In this document: in pieces, positions 28,791-37,493 of the stretch
How positions within the stretch are numbered: the stretch's first letter is position 1
Layout of the letters: each line of letters opens with the position of its first letter
Assembly (NCBI RefSeq): GCF_000771405.1
Contig: NZ_JDUI01000009.1
Location: 1 to 64,000 of the forward strand
Length of the DNA stretch: 64,000 nucleotides
Direction of reading: 5' to 3'
Source: Bifidobacterium pullorum DSM 20433
GTDB taxonomy: Bacteria > Actinomycetota > Actinomycetes > Actinomycetales > Bifidobacteriaceae
The notes under the pieces: model-generated
Told to the model about the DNA's origin: nothing
Seen by the model: the letters and a program-made list of their open reading frames with translations, nothing else
The model's database searches: none
Program-made: the position numbers and the translations under genes

Positions 28791-28792
28791 AG

Positions 28793-29350
28793 TCACGCTC
28801 CTTGATACACTGCCGGTTTCAGCACGGCGATCGAGTCGAGATTGCGGTACCGTTCGGCGTAATCAAGGCCGAACCCCACCACGAACTCGTCGGGGATCTC
28901 ATACCCGCTGTATTTCACGTCCACGTCCACCTCGCGCCGGGACGGCTTCTGCAACAGGGCCATCACCTCCACCGAGGCGGCGCCGCGGCGCTTCAGCTCG
29001 TCGACCAGCCAGGCCAACGTACGTCCCGAATCAACGATATCCTCCACGATCAGAATGTGCCTGCCGCGAACATCGACGGACAGGTCCTGACGCACGGTCA
29101 CGGTGCCGCTGCTGGTCGTGCCGTCGCCGTAGCTGGACAGGCTCATGAAGTCCATCTGCACGGGAATGCTGAGCGCCTGGGAGAAGGCGACCAACGTGTT
29201 GACCGCCCCCTTGAGCACCGCCACCAGCAGGAGGTCACGCCCCCGATAATCCTCACTGACCTGCGCGGCCAATTCCGCGATTTTACTGTCGATCTGATCC
29301 CTGCTGACCAGCTCGTGGTCGATCTGGTCCTGAACATCCGCGATTTTCAT
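28793..29350 (-). CDS. hpt: Hypoxanthine phosphoribosyltransferase
   Basis: Purine-salvage enzyme of 185 residues that makes IMP or GMP from hypoxanthine or guanine and PRPP. The PRPP-binding signature is HILIVEDIVDSGRTLAWL (about 96-113), with the paired acidic residues and the SGRT loop. The flexible-loop SSYGDGTTSSG (about 73-83) and the base-binding region VGFGLDYAERYR near the C-terminus are also present. The start at 29350 (KIADVQDQIDHEL) matches the usual N-terminus. The upstream tilS frame continues 68 bases into this gene, an unusually long overlap that makes coupling likely. Confidence 0.94.
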   Translation of the reverse strand: MKIADVQDQIDHELVSRDQIDSKIAELAAQVSEDYRGRDLLLVAVLKGAVNTLVAFSQALSIPVQMDFMSLSSYGDGTTSSGTVTVRQDLSVDVRGRHILIVEDIVDSGRTLAWLVDELKRRGAASVEVMALLQKPSRREVDVDVKYSGYEIPDEFVVGFGLDYAERYRNLDSIAVLKPAVYQGA

Positions 29351-30431
29351 GCATTCCATCTTGGCACAGGCGAATGACGTGTTTCTGACGTTTCGCTGAA
29401 TATCCGCCGGGAAGGTTCACAGCCCCCTGCCCGTGCCAATCCGTGGCCAGACGTTCGATCGACTCGATCTGGCGCTGGTTGCCGGCGATGCCGACGGCGG
29501 CCAGCCCATGCGCTATGACGCGCCGGCGAATCGCCGGATGCAGCGCGTCCAACCCGGCCGCGTCGAACGACAACGCCGGCGTGCTCTCGCCTTCCGCGAA
29601 CCTCGCCACATCGGCCAGGGCACGCTCCGCCTCGGCGTCCAGATACGCCTTGTCATATTGCGCGGTCCGCGCGCCACGCGCCAGCATCGCGGCCACATCG
29701 GCCCGCGCGAACCGCGTCAACGCGGGCATCAGATCATGCCGGATGCGGGAACGCAGCGGATATCGCCCGTCGAGTTCCCCTTCCGCATCCTCGCCGTTGG
29801 TCGGATCGTCCCACCACGTCAGGTCCGACTGCCGGCAGATCGCCGTCGTATCCTCGCGGCTCAGGTCCAGGAACGGTCGGACGAACACCATCCCGTCACG
29901 ACGGAACGCAGGAGGCATCCCCGCAATCGCATCAACACCGCCGGACCGCAGCAGCCCCAACAGCACCGTCTCCGCCTGATCGTCACGCGTGTGGGCCAGC
30001 AGCACCGCCGCCGCGCCGCACTCCAGGGCCGCCGCAGCCAATGCGTGGTATCGGGCGTCCCGGGCGGCGGACTCCATACCCGCGCCGTCCCGTCGCACCT
30101 GAACCGTGCGCACCAGCACCGGGGCAAGCCCCAGGCTTCCGCAGAGCCGTGCCGTACATCCCGCGACATCCGCGGACCCCTCCTGCAGGCCGTGGTCCAC
30201 GATCACCGCACCGCACCGCACCCCCAGCGAGGCGCACACGATTCGCGCCACGGCAGCCAACGCCATCGAATCCCGCCCGCCCGAGCATGCGACCAGCACC
30301 AGCGGCGCGTCCGGCAACGGGTCATGTTCGCCGTGGCGGGTGAACCGCCGATCCTGCACGCCCAGTCCCACGCCGGCCAACGCCGTGCGCACCATGCCCA
30401 CCGCGGCCCGCATCTGCCTGCTGTACGCCAT
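29283..30431 (-). CDS. tilS: tRNA(Ile)-lysidine synthetase
   Basis: N-type ATP pyrophosphatase of about 382 residues that converts C34 of tRNA-Ile(CAT) to lysidine. The PP-loop is ACSGGRDSMAL (about 49-59). AVIVDHGLQEGSADVA and LLAHTRDDQAETVLLGLLRSGG are the other family landmarks. The C-terminus is short with a basic tail, as in actinobacterial TilS without the full TilS_C domain. ATG 30431 lies five bases after the dacB stop with no clear ribosome site, so re-initiation is likely; ATG 30413 is another candidate. The 3' end overlaps hpt by 68 bases. Confidence 0.92.
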   Translation of the reverse strand: MAYSRQMRAAVGMVRTALAGVGLGVQDRRFTRHGEHDPLPDAPLVLVACSGGRDSMALAAVARIVCASLGVRCGAVIVDHGLQEGSADVAGCTARLCGSLGLAPVLVRTVQVRRDGAGMESAARDARYHALAAAALECGAAAVLLAHTRDDQAETVLLGLLRSGGVDAIAGMPPAFRRDGMVFVRPFLDLSREDTTAICRQSDLTWWDDPTNGEDAEGELDGRYPLRSRIRHDLMPALTRFARADVAAMLARGARTAQYDKAYLDAEAERALADVARFAEGESTPALSFDAAGLDALHPAIRRRVIAHGLAAVGIAGNQRQIESIERLATDWHGQGAVNLPGGYSAKRQKHVIRLCQDGMHENRGCSGPDRPRAGQQGSDRQ

Positions 30432-30436
30432 CCGAC

Positions 30437-31891
30437 TCAAAGCCCCGGCAAGTCGGCGATGAACGCGTCCACGGCGCGGGCCGCCTCCCACGCGTTCTCG
30501 GGATTGTTGACCACGACGGCGAAGCACAGCACGCCGCCATTGGTGCGGGAGACGTTGCCGACCATGGCGGTCACGGCGTCCAGTGTGCCGGTTTTCACGC
30601 GCAGCAGCCCCGCCGCGGCGTCATCGTCGAGCCGGTCCACCGCGGTGCCGGTGAGCCCGGGCACGGACATGCCCTCAATCAGGGACGAAGCTGATCCGCC
30701 GGCCAGCGCGGCGGCCTGCACGCCGATCAGCGTCCGCACGTTCAGTCTGGAGCCGGGGGCAAGCCCCGAACAGTCGGCCATCGTCAGCTGGCCGGTATCC
30801 ACGCCCAGCCCGCTGACGATGTCGGCCACCGCCTGCGTGGCACCCGACGGCGAATTGTCGTATCCGGCGGCGATCGCGGTCAGCCGCCCGAATTCCTCGG
30901 CCAGCGTGTTGTCGGAATGACGCATCATGAACGCCATGACCTCGCTCAGCTGGGCGCCGCTGACGCTCGTCAGCGGCGACAGCCCCTCCGGCACGTCCCC
31001 GGCGGAAGGCTCTCCCTCCACCGTGATGCCGTACTCCCCCAGCCGTGTGACGAAGGTCGCGGCGGCCTCCGCGGCGGGTTGCGTCGACAGTTCCGGATAC
31101 CCGGTGTATTGGTCGGGATCCTCCGGCTGCCCGTCCTCCCAGTGACGGCCACCGTCCACCGCCATCGCCGAGACCGGCGCGTAGTACAGGTTGCCGGGGT
31201 TGTTGCGTTCGATGTTCGCCGGACTGCGCCGGTCGCCGAACAACGTGTCGTCGTAGACGAGGCGCACACGGTCGATGCCGCGCTGGAGCAACGCTTCCGC
31301 GGTGCGTTCGGCCAGCGTGCCCAGGCCCGCACGACCGTTGACGTGGCGGGGATCGCTGGCGCCGGCGCCGAGCAGCATGTCGCCGTTGCCGTTGAGGATC
31401 AGCGTCGGCGTCTGCCCTTCGCGCTGGTCCAGGTAGGTTTCGGTGTCCAGGGTGTCCGACAGGTCCAGCGTGGCGGACGCGGCCAGCGCCGTCAGCGTCT
31501 TCAATGTCGAGGCGGGCTCCCGTGCCGTGCCGATGTTGCGTTCCGCGACGATGGTGCCCTCCGCGTCCGCTATGGCGACGGACAGGTCATCGCCGACGCC
31601 GTCGGCACCCGTCAGTGTGTCAATGAGCGCGTTCGCGGCCGCCTGGTCGATGACGGCCGCACGATCGACGTCGCCGACGACGTCGCCGGATGCGATCGCC
31701 GCGCGGGCGTCCGGGACCACGGGGATCCGCGCCGGACGCAACGTCAGCGGACCGGGCAGCACGTCGGTCAGGTCGGCAACCAGATACCCGAACGCGAGCA
31801 CGACCGTAGCCGCCGCGGACACCGCGACGGTGACGGCACGACGGGATACCGCCGGCACACGCCGACGCCGTCTTGCCGCCCTCCGTGCCAC
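30437..31891 (-). CDS. dacB: D-alanyl-D-alanine carboxypeptidase / endopeptidase (PBP4 family)
   Basis: Class C penicillin-binding protein of 484 residues. An Arg-rich start and one hydrophobic segment (~19-40) form a signal-anchor that places it outside the membrane. The catalytic motifs are SxxK in PASTLKTL (~128), SxN in RHSDNTL and KTG in VKTGTLDAV. It trims D-Ala or cuts cross-bridges in peptidoglycan. The large domain insert typical of PBP4 lies between motifs 1 and 2. The start is GTG 31891, which follows AAGGGGAG. It heads the dacB-tilS-hpt-ftsH cluster, an order shared with other Actinobacteria. Confidence 0.92.
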   Translation of the reverse strand: MARRAARRRRRVPAVSRRAVTVAVSAAATVVLAFGYLVADLTDVLPGPLTLRPARIPVVPDARAAIASGDVVGDVDRAAVIDQAAANALIDTLTGADGVGDDLSVAIADAEGTIVAERNIGTAREPASTLKTLTALAASATLDLSDTLDTETYLDQREGQTPTLILNGNGDMLLGAGASDPRHVNGRAGLGTLAERTAEALLQRGIDRVRLVYDDTLFGDRRSPANIERNNPGNLYYAPVSAMAVDGGRHWEDGQPEDPDQYTGYPELSTQPAAEAAATFVTRLGEYGITVEGEPSAGDVPEGLSPLTSVSGAQLSEVMAFMMRHSDNTLAEEFGRLTAIAAGYDNSPSGATQAVADIVSGLGVDTGQLTMADCSGLAPGSRLNVRTLIGVQAAALAGGSASSLIEGMSVPGLTGTAVDRLDDDAAAGLLRVKTGTLDAVTAMVGNVSRTNGGVLCFAVVVNNPENAWEAARAVDAFIADLPGL

Positions 31892-31918
31892 GCTCTCCCC
31901 TTCCTGATGGATGAACGA

Positions 31919-33553
31919 TTACTTCTGCAGGGATGCGAACGAATCGACCGTGGCGATGATCGACAACATCCGAGCATCCATCAGCTTACCGCCAAGCCAC
32001 GAACCAAGGATCAGGAACCCGACGCCGTTGGCCAGGCCGACCGGGATCAGCGCCCAGTACAGGTCCCCGTTGCCGCTCAGCAGCAGCGCGCCGCCGACCA
32101 GCGCGGTCGGTACCATCAGCACGAACATGCCGAGGATCTGCACGAACGGGAAGAACCCCTGCGCCACGGCGCGTCCCTGCGGGGTGGAGAACGGCTTGTC
32201 CATCGACGGCACCGGATACATCAGCACGCAGGAGAGCACCTCGGCAAGGCCCAGGCTGCACAGGGCCAGGCCCGTCGAACAGGCGGCGAAGGTCAGGCCC
32301 ATCAGTATGCCGTCCGGCGTGCGCCAATCCCCAGTCACGATAAAGCAGACGACGGTGAGTATCAGCATGTACGGCACGATGATGCCCGCGTAGACGCGCA
32401 CGCGGCCGTGCCGGTCATCCACGCCGCGCACGCCGCTGATCGCCTGCATGGTCAGGCCGCGGCCGTCATAGGCCAGACCGTTGGATTCGGTCAGGGCCAG
32501 GAACATGGAGGACATGATCATGGCGCTCCACACCATCGGCGTGACGCCGTGCGCCTGCAATGCGAACAGGACCACGAAGATCAGCGGGAACACGAACATC
32601 GGGCTCTGGCGCGGATCGCGCTTGAGGTAGGTGAGCAGTCGGGCCGACACCGCTCCGGAGACGCTGTCCGGCATCCAGGAGAACGCCCCGATGCCCTTGA
32701 GGGACACCGCAGTCGTGGAGGCGCCGGCGACCAGCCGCTCATGGCGCAGACACCAGGTCGATGCCATGAAGCAAAGCACCCAGGTGGCGGCCAGGATCGC
32801 CAGACGCGCGGCCAACGGCCCCCATGCGCCATGCAGGACGTCGAACGGCAGTTGGAAGGCCGCCCCGAACGGCGTCCATGCGAACACGGCGGCCGGCGCG
32901 GCGAGGGTCTCGACATCGAAACCGTCGAGATCCGCGGACGAGTTCAGCGTGATGCTGGGCACATAGCACACCGACACGAACACGATGGTGACAATCAGAT
33001 AGAACAGGTTCTTGCCCTGGTTCGACTTGACGAGCGTGGTGGCCGCGTTGATGATCATCTTCGAAACGCTCATCAACGTGATGACGGCCAACGGCGCGGC
33101 GATGACGGCCGTAATCACCACGCCCGCGCCCATCCACCGGTAGGCCATCGCCCACAGCATCAGCGCCACGGTGGCGCAGACGGCGGGGATGCCCGACAAT
33201 CCGGACACCAGCAGACCGGCCTGCAGGATCCGGTCGGGGATGCCGTACAGCTCGAGCCGGCGCGGGCTCATCGTGGAACTCTCGCCGATGAGCATGAGTT
33301 GCGCGAATGCGGTCATCACCATGGCGAACGAGCCGATCAGCACCACCGCCACCTCCAGGCCAACGGCGAACCCCTGCACCTGGCCCACGACCTCCGAGTC
33401 GCCCAGGAACCAGGCGAGCACGCCGGCACCGACGACCACGGACAGTCCCATCAGCATCGAGATCACGTATCCGATCGTCTGCCACACCGATTTGCGCAAC
33501 GCGGCCCAGGTCAGCGCCCACCGCAGCCGGACGATGGTCAGCACTGTATTCAT
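31919..33553 (-). CDS. ABC transporter permease
   Basis: Large membrane subunit of about 544 residues with roughly 12 hydrophobic segments in two groups (about 20-240 and 330-540). No periplasmic domain is obvious, so it resembles the fused ABC-2-type exporter permeases that pair with one ATPase. ATG 33553 is preferred because GGAGG is four nt upstream; 33556 is possible. The start overlaps the stop of the ATPase gene, so both are made together. A long reading frame continuing to 34144 is a shadow of the ATPase gene. The substrate is unknown; expression would follow the variable G tract upstream of the ATPase. Confidence 0.85.
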   Translation of the reverse strand: MNTVLTIVRLRWALTWAALRKSVWQTIGYVISMLMGLSVVVGAGVLAWFLGDSEVVGQVQGFAVGLEVAVVLIGSFAMVMTAFAQLMLIGESSTMSPRRLELYGIPDRILQAGLLVSGLSGIPAVCATVALMLWAMAYRWMGAGVVITAVIAAPLAVITLMSVSKMIINAATTLVKSNQGKNLFYLIVTIVFVSVCYVPSITLNSSADLDGFDVETLAAPAAVFAWTPFGAAFQLPFDVLHGAWGPLAARLAILAATWVLCFMASTWCLRHERLVAGASTTAVSLKGIGAFSWMPDSVSGAVSARLLTYLKRDPRQSPMFVFPLIFVVLFALQAHGVTPMVWSAMIMSSMFLALTESNGLAYDGRGLTMQAISGVRGVDDRHGRVRVYAGIIVPYMLILTVVCFIVTGDWRTPDGILMGLTFAACSTGLALCSLGLAEVLSCVLMYPVPSMDKPFSTPQGRAVAQGFFPFVQILGMFVLMVPTALVGGALLLSGNGDLYWALIPVGLANGVGFLILGSWLGGKLMDARMLSIIATVDSFASLQK

Positions 33554-34422
33554 CATGCCTCCGAATCCGACGCCTGCGCGGCGGGCTCGTCGGCGCCGCC
33601 GTCCAGCCACGACAGGTGCGCGGCGGCATGACGCCCGCCGACCAGTTGCAGGAACCGGTCCTCCAGCTCCTCGCCCGCGGCGACCTCGTCCACGGTGCCG
33701 GCGGCGCACACCTGGCCCTGGTTGATGACGGCCACATGCGTGCACATCTTCTCGACCAGCGACATGACGTGGGAGGAGATGATCACCGTGCCGCCGGTAT
33801 GCGCGTACTCGATGAGGATGTCCTTCAGGTTGGCGCTGGAAACCGGATCGACCGATTCGAACGGTTCGTCCAGCACCAGGATGCGCGGGCTGTGGATCAT
33901 CGCCGCGGCCAGGCACACCTTCTTGGTCATGCCGGCCGAATAGTCGGCGACCATCTTGCCTGCGGCCTGTTCCAGATCGAACGCGGCCAGCAGGTCCTTG
34001 GCCCGCTTGACGGTTTCGGCGCGCTTCATGCCGCGCAGCATGCCCGAATACACCAACAGCTGCATGCCGGTCAGCCGGTCGAAGATCTGCTCCGGCTGCG
34101 GCATCACGCCGATGATGCGCTTGGCGCGGTTGACGTCGCTCCACACGTCATGCCCCAGGATCATGGCGGTGCCGGCGTCCGGGACCAGCAACCCGGTCAG
34201 CATGTTCAGCGTGGTCGTCTTGCCGGCGCCGTTCGGCCCGACCAGACCGTAGAACGAGCCCGTCGGGATGTCCAGGGACAGGCCGTTGACGGCCACCTTC
34301 TTCTCGAACCTTTTGAACAGGCCACGGATCGATACGGCCGCCGACGGGTCCGCCGGCACCACGGGCACCGGCGCCGGACCAAATGCGGCAGATGGCATTG
34401 CATTGTCTAATGTCATGCTCAT
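33553..34422 (-). CDS. ABC transporter ATP-binding protein
   Basis: ATPase subunit of 289 residues. Walker A GPNGAGKTT (~62-70), Q-loop in GVMPQPEQ, signature YSAGMTKK (the variant seen in ABC-2-type exporters), Walker B ILVLDEPFE and the switch His in VIISSHVMS. The first ~28 residues are Pro/Ala-rich and the C-terminal tail is acidic. It forms a two-gene exporter with the overlapping permease gene. The region normally holding the ribosome site is a run of ten G on this strand, 10-19 nt before the ATG, followed by TATACG, so expression could switch when the run changes length. Confidence 0.9.
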   Translation of the reverse strand: MSMTLDNAMPSAAFGPAPVPVVPADPSAAVSIRGLFKRFEKKVAVNGLSLDIPTGSFYGLVGPNGAGKTTTLNMLTGLLVPDAGTAMILGHDVWSDVNRAKRIIGVMPQPEQIFDRLTGMQLLVYSGMLRGMKRAETVKRAKDLLAAFDLEQAAGKMVADYSAGMTKKVCLAAAMIHSPRILVLDEPFESVDPVSSANLKDILIEYAHTGGTVIISSHVMSLVEKMCTHVAVINQGQVCAAGTVDEVAAGEELEDRFLQLVGGRHAAAHLSWLDGGADEPAAQASDSEA

Positions 34423-34431
34423 AAGCGTATA

Positions 34432-34441
34432 CCCCCCCCCC
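34432..34441 (-). promoter_or_regulatory. Ten-base G homopolymer at the ABC exporter start
   Basis: Ten consecutive C on the plus strand (G on the coding strand), 10-19 nt upstream of the ATPase ATG. It is either the Shine-Dalgarno itself or the spacer just upstream of a TATACG -10. Homopolymers of this length slip during replication and commonly cause phase variation. Confidence 0.6.
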
Positions 34442-34487
34442 GCGGCTTCCCCGGCGTGTTATCCGAATGTTCGCGATGTGGAAACAA

Positions 34488-35714
34488 TCAGGACCCTTTG
34501 TGCACGATCGGTTTCCATTCGGCCTTGGAGAAGATCGCCTGGAAGGAGATCGGCACGTAGCTCAGCATGTAGATCGGGAAACTCAGCACGTAGGCGAACA
34601 GCTCCTTGTTCGTGGCGCCGATCTGGTCGCGTTCCACGATGATCGTCAACGCCGCGAGCGCCATCAGCGAGAGCATGCTGCTGAGGATCACGGAGAACCA
34701 GCTGGTCATGGATACCAGCTGACTGGGCCAGGTCACGAAACCGAACGCCGCGAACAGCAGTCCCAACACCACACGGACGACGCCGAGCACCGTGAACGGG
34801 CAGATCAGCAACGTCAGATCCACGGCGGAGAAGTCGCGCTCCCTCACCGCGCGTTTGATCAACGCGGGCCCGTAATAGCGGAACACCTGCAGGAACCCCT
34901 TGCTCCAACGCAGACGCTGCCGCCAGCTCTGACGGAACGTGACCGGCTGCTCGTCATACAGGATCGCCGTGCCGCAGTACCCCACGCGGTCGCCATGCAG
35001 CACCGAGTCCATCGTGAATTCCAGGTCCTCGGTCAGCAGGTGGAACTTCCAGCCCTTGTTGCGGTTCATGATCTCCCGGGAGAACATGAACCCGGTGCCG
35101 CCCACATGGCAGCTGGTGCCCAGGCGCATGCGCGAGGAATTCAGGAACCGGGATTCCCTGATGAACCACAACGCCGAGCCGGAGGAGACCCAGTTGTCGG
35201 ACAGGTTCACGGAGTTGCGGTAGCTGGTCAGGATGCGGAACCCGGATTGGAACGCCTTGTTCATCTCGGCAACATAGTGCGGGTCAAGCCGGTTGTCGGC
35301 GTCGAAGACGAAGAACGCGTCGTACCGCTGGGCGTCGCCGGTGGACTGCATGCGGTTGAGCAGATAGGTCAGCGCGTAGCCTTTGCCGATCTGCTCCTGG
35401 TTGAACCGTTCGATGACGTGGCAGCCGCGGCCGCGGGCCACGTCGGCGGTGTCGTCGGTGCAGTTGTCCGCCACCAGCCAGATGTCGATCAGATCGGTCG
35501 GGTAGGTCTGCGCGTGAATCGAATCGATGAGATTGCCGATGACGTTCGACTCGTTGCGCGCGGAGATCAGCACCGCGAAGCGCTTATCCATCGGTGCCTC
35601 CGGGAAGCGCACCGGTTTGCTGAACAGGGAGATCAGGATGCACACGCCCTGATACAGCAATCCCGCGGCGCCGACAATGGCCAGCAGAACATCCAGTACA
35701 CTCAGCAGCACCAT
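34488..35714 (-). CDS. Membrane glycosyltransferase family 2
   Basis: Processive-type GT2 enzyme of about 408 residues. An N-terminal membrane segment (~2-30) is followed by the GT-A catalytic domain with DNCTDDTADV, DADNRLD (metal DxD), TEDLEFT (catalytic base) and QRLRWSKG, the QxxRW motif of cellulose/chitin/hyaluronan synthase-like enzymes; three or four C-terminal membrane segments follow (~275-390). It would polymerise a sugar nucleotide and extrude a cell-surface polysaccharide. The product is unknown. ATG 35714 overlaps the stop of the AI-2E-type gene (TGATG), so the two are coupled. The longer frame to 36740 is a shadow. Confidence 0.9.
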   Translation of the reverse strand: MVLLSVLDVLLAIVGAAGLLYQGVCILISLFSKPVRFPEAPMDKRFAVLISARNESNVIGNLIDSIHAQTYPTDLIDIWLVADNCTDDTADVARGRGCHVIERFNQEQIGKGYALTYLLNRMQSTGDAQRYDAFFVFDADNRLDPHYVAEMNKAFQSGFRILTSYRNSVNLSDNWVSSGSALWFIRESRFLNSSRMRLGTSCHVGGTGFMFSREIMNRNKGWKFHLLTEDLEFTMDSVLHGDRVGYCGTAILYDEQPVTFRQSWRQRLRWSKGFLQVFRYYGPALIKRAVRERDFSAVDLTLLICPFTVLGVVRVVLGLLFAAFGFVTWPSQLVSMTSWFSVILSSMLSLMALAALTIIVERDQIGATNKELFAYVLSFPIYMLSYVPISFQAIFSKAEWKPIVHKGS

Positions 35715-37210
35715 CAGCGCCACCCGCTTCTGGGATTGTCGACGTTCGGCTTGGGCGCGGCGGCATCCGAGTCGACCGAAGCCGCGGCGGTATCGGCACC
35801 ATCCGCGTCGGTGGCATCCCCGGCATCCGTCTCGGCGCCCGACAGCACGGGTTTGCCGTTGGACGCGGACGGCGTGCGCTTGGGGATGGCCACGGTCTGA
35901 GAACCGTCGAGGTCTTCGGAGGTGGGCATCTGATACAGCTCGCGCAGCCGTTCGAAATTGTCGTCGGAGGGCACGCGGGCGCTCGACCCCTTCGCCGCGC
36001 GCGGCATATGGTCGCTCACCGGTTTGATGACATGGTCGCTGAACGCCTCTGCACCGGCGACGATTCTCGATTTCTTCACCGGCTTCGGATCGTTCATCAG
36101 CGGGGAGTCGACCAGATCGTAACGGATGGTGTACACCTTGAAGATCGCCTGCAGGCTGGCCGTGATCGGCAGGGCCAGGAACGCGCCCAACGCGCCGAAC
36201 ACGCCGCCGAACACCAGCACGGCGAGGAACGCGATCGCCGGGTTGAGGTCCATCGTGCGCTGGGAGATCTTCGGGGAGAGGATCAGGTTCTCGATCTGCT
36301 GATAGACCACGATGTAGACGAGCACGCCCACCGCATACATGATGCCGTTCGCCCCCCAGGCGAACAGCACCGGCAGCGCGCCGCCGATGTAGGTGCCGAC
36401 GGTGGGGATGAACTGGGAGACGATGCCGCAGAACAGGGCCAACGGCAGCCAGTACGGCACATGGATCAGTTCCAGGAAGACCGCGGTGCACGCCGCGTTG
36501 ATGGCGGCCAGGATCGTGCGGGAGAACAGGAAGTTCGAAATCTGATCCTGCACGATGGTCCAGCCGAGCAGGAAACGGCGCTGCGTGGCCGGTCCGAGCC
36601 ACTGGCACAGGCTGCGGCGCAGCTTGGGGCCGGCGGCGGACAGATAGTAGGTGACCATGACCACGGTCAGCAGGTCGAGCAAGAAGCTGAACAGGCCGAC
36701 CGTGGTGCTCAGCGCCTGGCCGGCGAAATTCGTGACCCACGAGGTCTGGATGTTGTTGAGGATTTCGCTGCCGAGGCGCTGCATCTCCGGCAACTTGAAC
36801 GACGTATACTGCGCCACCGTGCGGGAGATCTCATCGTAGATGGTGGGCAGCCCCTTGACCATCGAAATGGCCTGCTGGACGAACATGTTGCCGAACAGCC
36901 CCAGCAGCGCCGCGATCACCGCGCCCAGCCCGACCAGGCTGACCGCCGAGGCCACGCCGCGCTTCCACCCGTGACGCACCAGGAGCAGCACCACCGGTTC
37001 GATGGCGAGCGCCAGGAACAGGGAGATGACCACATCGAGCACGACGCCTGAGACCTTGCCCCACGACTGCCACGCGAAATAGGCCAGGAACACGGCGATG
37101 GCGGTGTACAGCAGGGCGCGGCCGTACCATTCCGGGGGGCGGCGGGCGTCGCCCTTCGCGGGGAACACCGAGGCGAAATCGATTTTCAGGTCATCCTGGT
37201 CATTGCTCAT
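35714..37210 (-). CDS. AI-2E family transporter
   Basis: Membrane protein of 498 residues with about eight segments and the family's C-terminal block PTVGTYIGGALPVLFAW plus NPAIAFLAVLVFGGVFGALGAFLALP. AI-2E permeases include the AI-2 exporter TqsA and several Na+/H+ antiporters; the substrate here is unknown. The last ~130 residues are a polar Ala/Asp/Ser-rich tail. There is no ribosome site; a -10 TACAAT (37219-37224) lies eight nt before the ATG, suggesting a leaderless transcript. It is the first gene of a pair with the overlapping glycosyltransferase gene, so it may act in polymer export (speculative). Confidence 0.85.
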   Translation of the reverse strand: MSNDQDDLKIDFASVFPAKGDARRPPEWYGRALLYTAIAVFLAYFAWQSWGKVSGVVLDVVISLFLALAIEPVVLLLVRHGWKRGVASAVSLVGLGAVIAALLGLFGNMFVQQAISMVKGLPTIYDEISRTVAQYTSFKLPEMQRLGSEILNNIQTSWVTNFAGQALSTTVGLFSFLLDLLTVVMVTYYLSAAGPKLRRSLCQWLGPATQRRFLLGWTIVQDQISNFLFSRTILAAINAACTAVFLELIHVPYWLPLALFCGIVSQFIPTVGTYIGGALPVLFAWGANGIMYAVGVLVYIVVYQQIENLILSPKISQRTMDLNPAIAFLAVLVFGGVFGALGAFLALPITASLQAIFKVYTIRYDLVDSPLMNDPKPVKKSRIVAGAEAFSDHVIKPVSDHMPRAAKGSSARVPSDDNFERLRELYQMPTSEDLDGSQTVAIPKRTPSASNGKPVLSGAETDAGDATDADGADTAAASVDSDAAAPKPNVDNPRSGWR

Positions 37211-37281
37211 GAGGCCCTATTGTACGGCGGGGTACGGGCGGGAACCTCCGATGTGCCAATGGCGAAGAGGCCCGGAGTCCG

Positions 37282-37440
37282 TTTGATGCATAAACAGCAT
37301 GACCCTGCAGCAAAAGGGCCAGAAACGCCATGCAAAATGAACCATTTGACGCACGAACACCGCACCAGTGCAACAAAAAGACCAGAACCACCACCCGAAA
37401 TGAACCATCTGACGCATAAACACCGGAATCATGCATCAAA
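37282..37440. repeat. 63-bp-period repeat between fucO and the AI-2E-type gene
   Basis: Units anchored on TTGATGCA / TTGACGCA / CTGACGCA start at 37283, 37346 and 37409, exactly 63 bp apart. Each contains a downstream TGCATCA- or TGCAGCA-like partner and a shared AATGAACCAT end, so each can form an imperfect hairpin. A minus-strand frame translates as three 21-residue repeats but lacks a ribosome site. It occupies most of the 283-bp spacer. Confidence 0.8.
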
Positions 37441-37441
37441 A

Positions 37442-37471
37442 GGGCCCGTTCCGGAGAAACGGAACGGGCCC
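37442..37471 (-). terminator. fucO terminator
   Basis: Perfect 12-bp stem GGGCCCGTTCCG / CGGAACGGGCCC with loop GAGAAA, 22 bp past the fucO stop, followed on the minus strand by TTTT. Confidence 0.85.
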
Positions 37472-37493
37472 GGACGCTATGGCGTCGATCGGA

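Noticed and set aside
30917-33631. Plus-strand frame of over 900 codons opposite dacB and the ABC permease
   Set aside because: His/Arg/Gln-rich translation with no domain; both genes on the minus strand are clear, so this is a shadow.
34144-36740. N-terminally extended frames joining the ABC permease or glycosyltransferase to upstream sequence
   Set aside because: The extensions overlap clear genes in other frames and lack coding character; internal starts with overlap or ribosome sites fit better.
37200-37439. Minus-strand frame with three 21-residue repeats
   Set aside because: No ribosome site, and the repetition is explained by the 63-bp DNA repeat.
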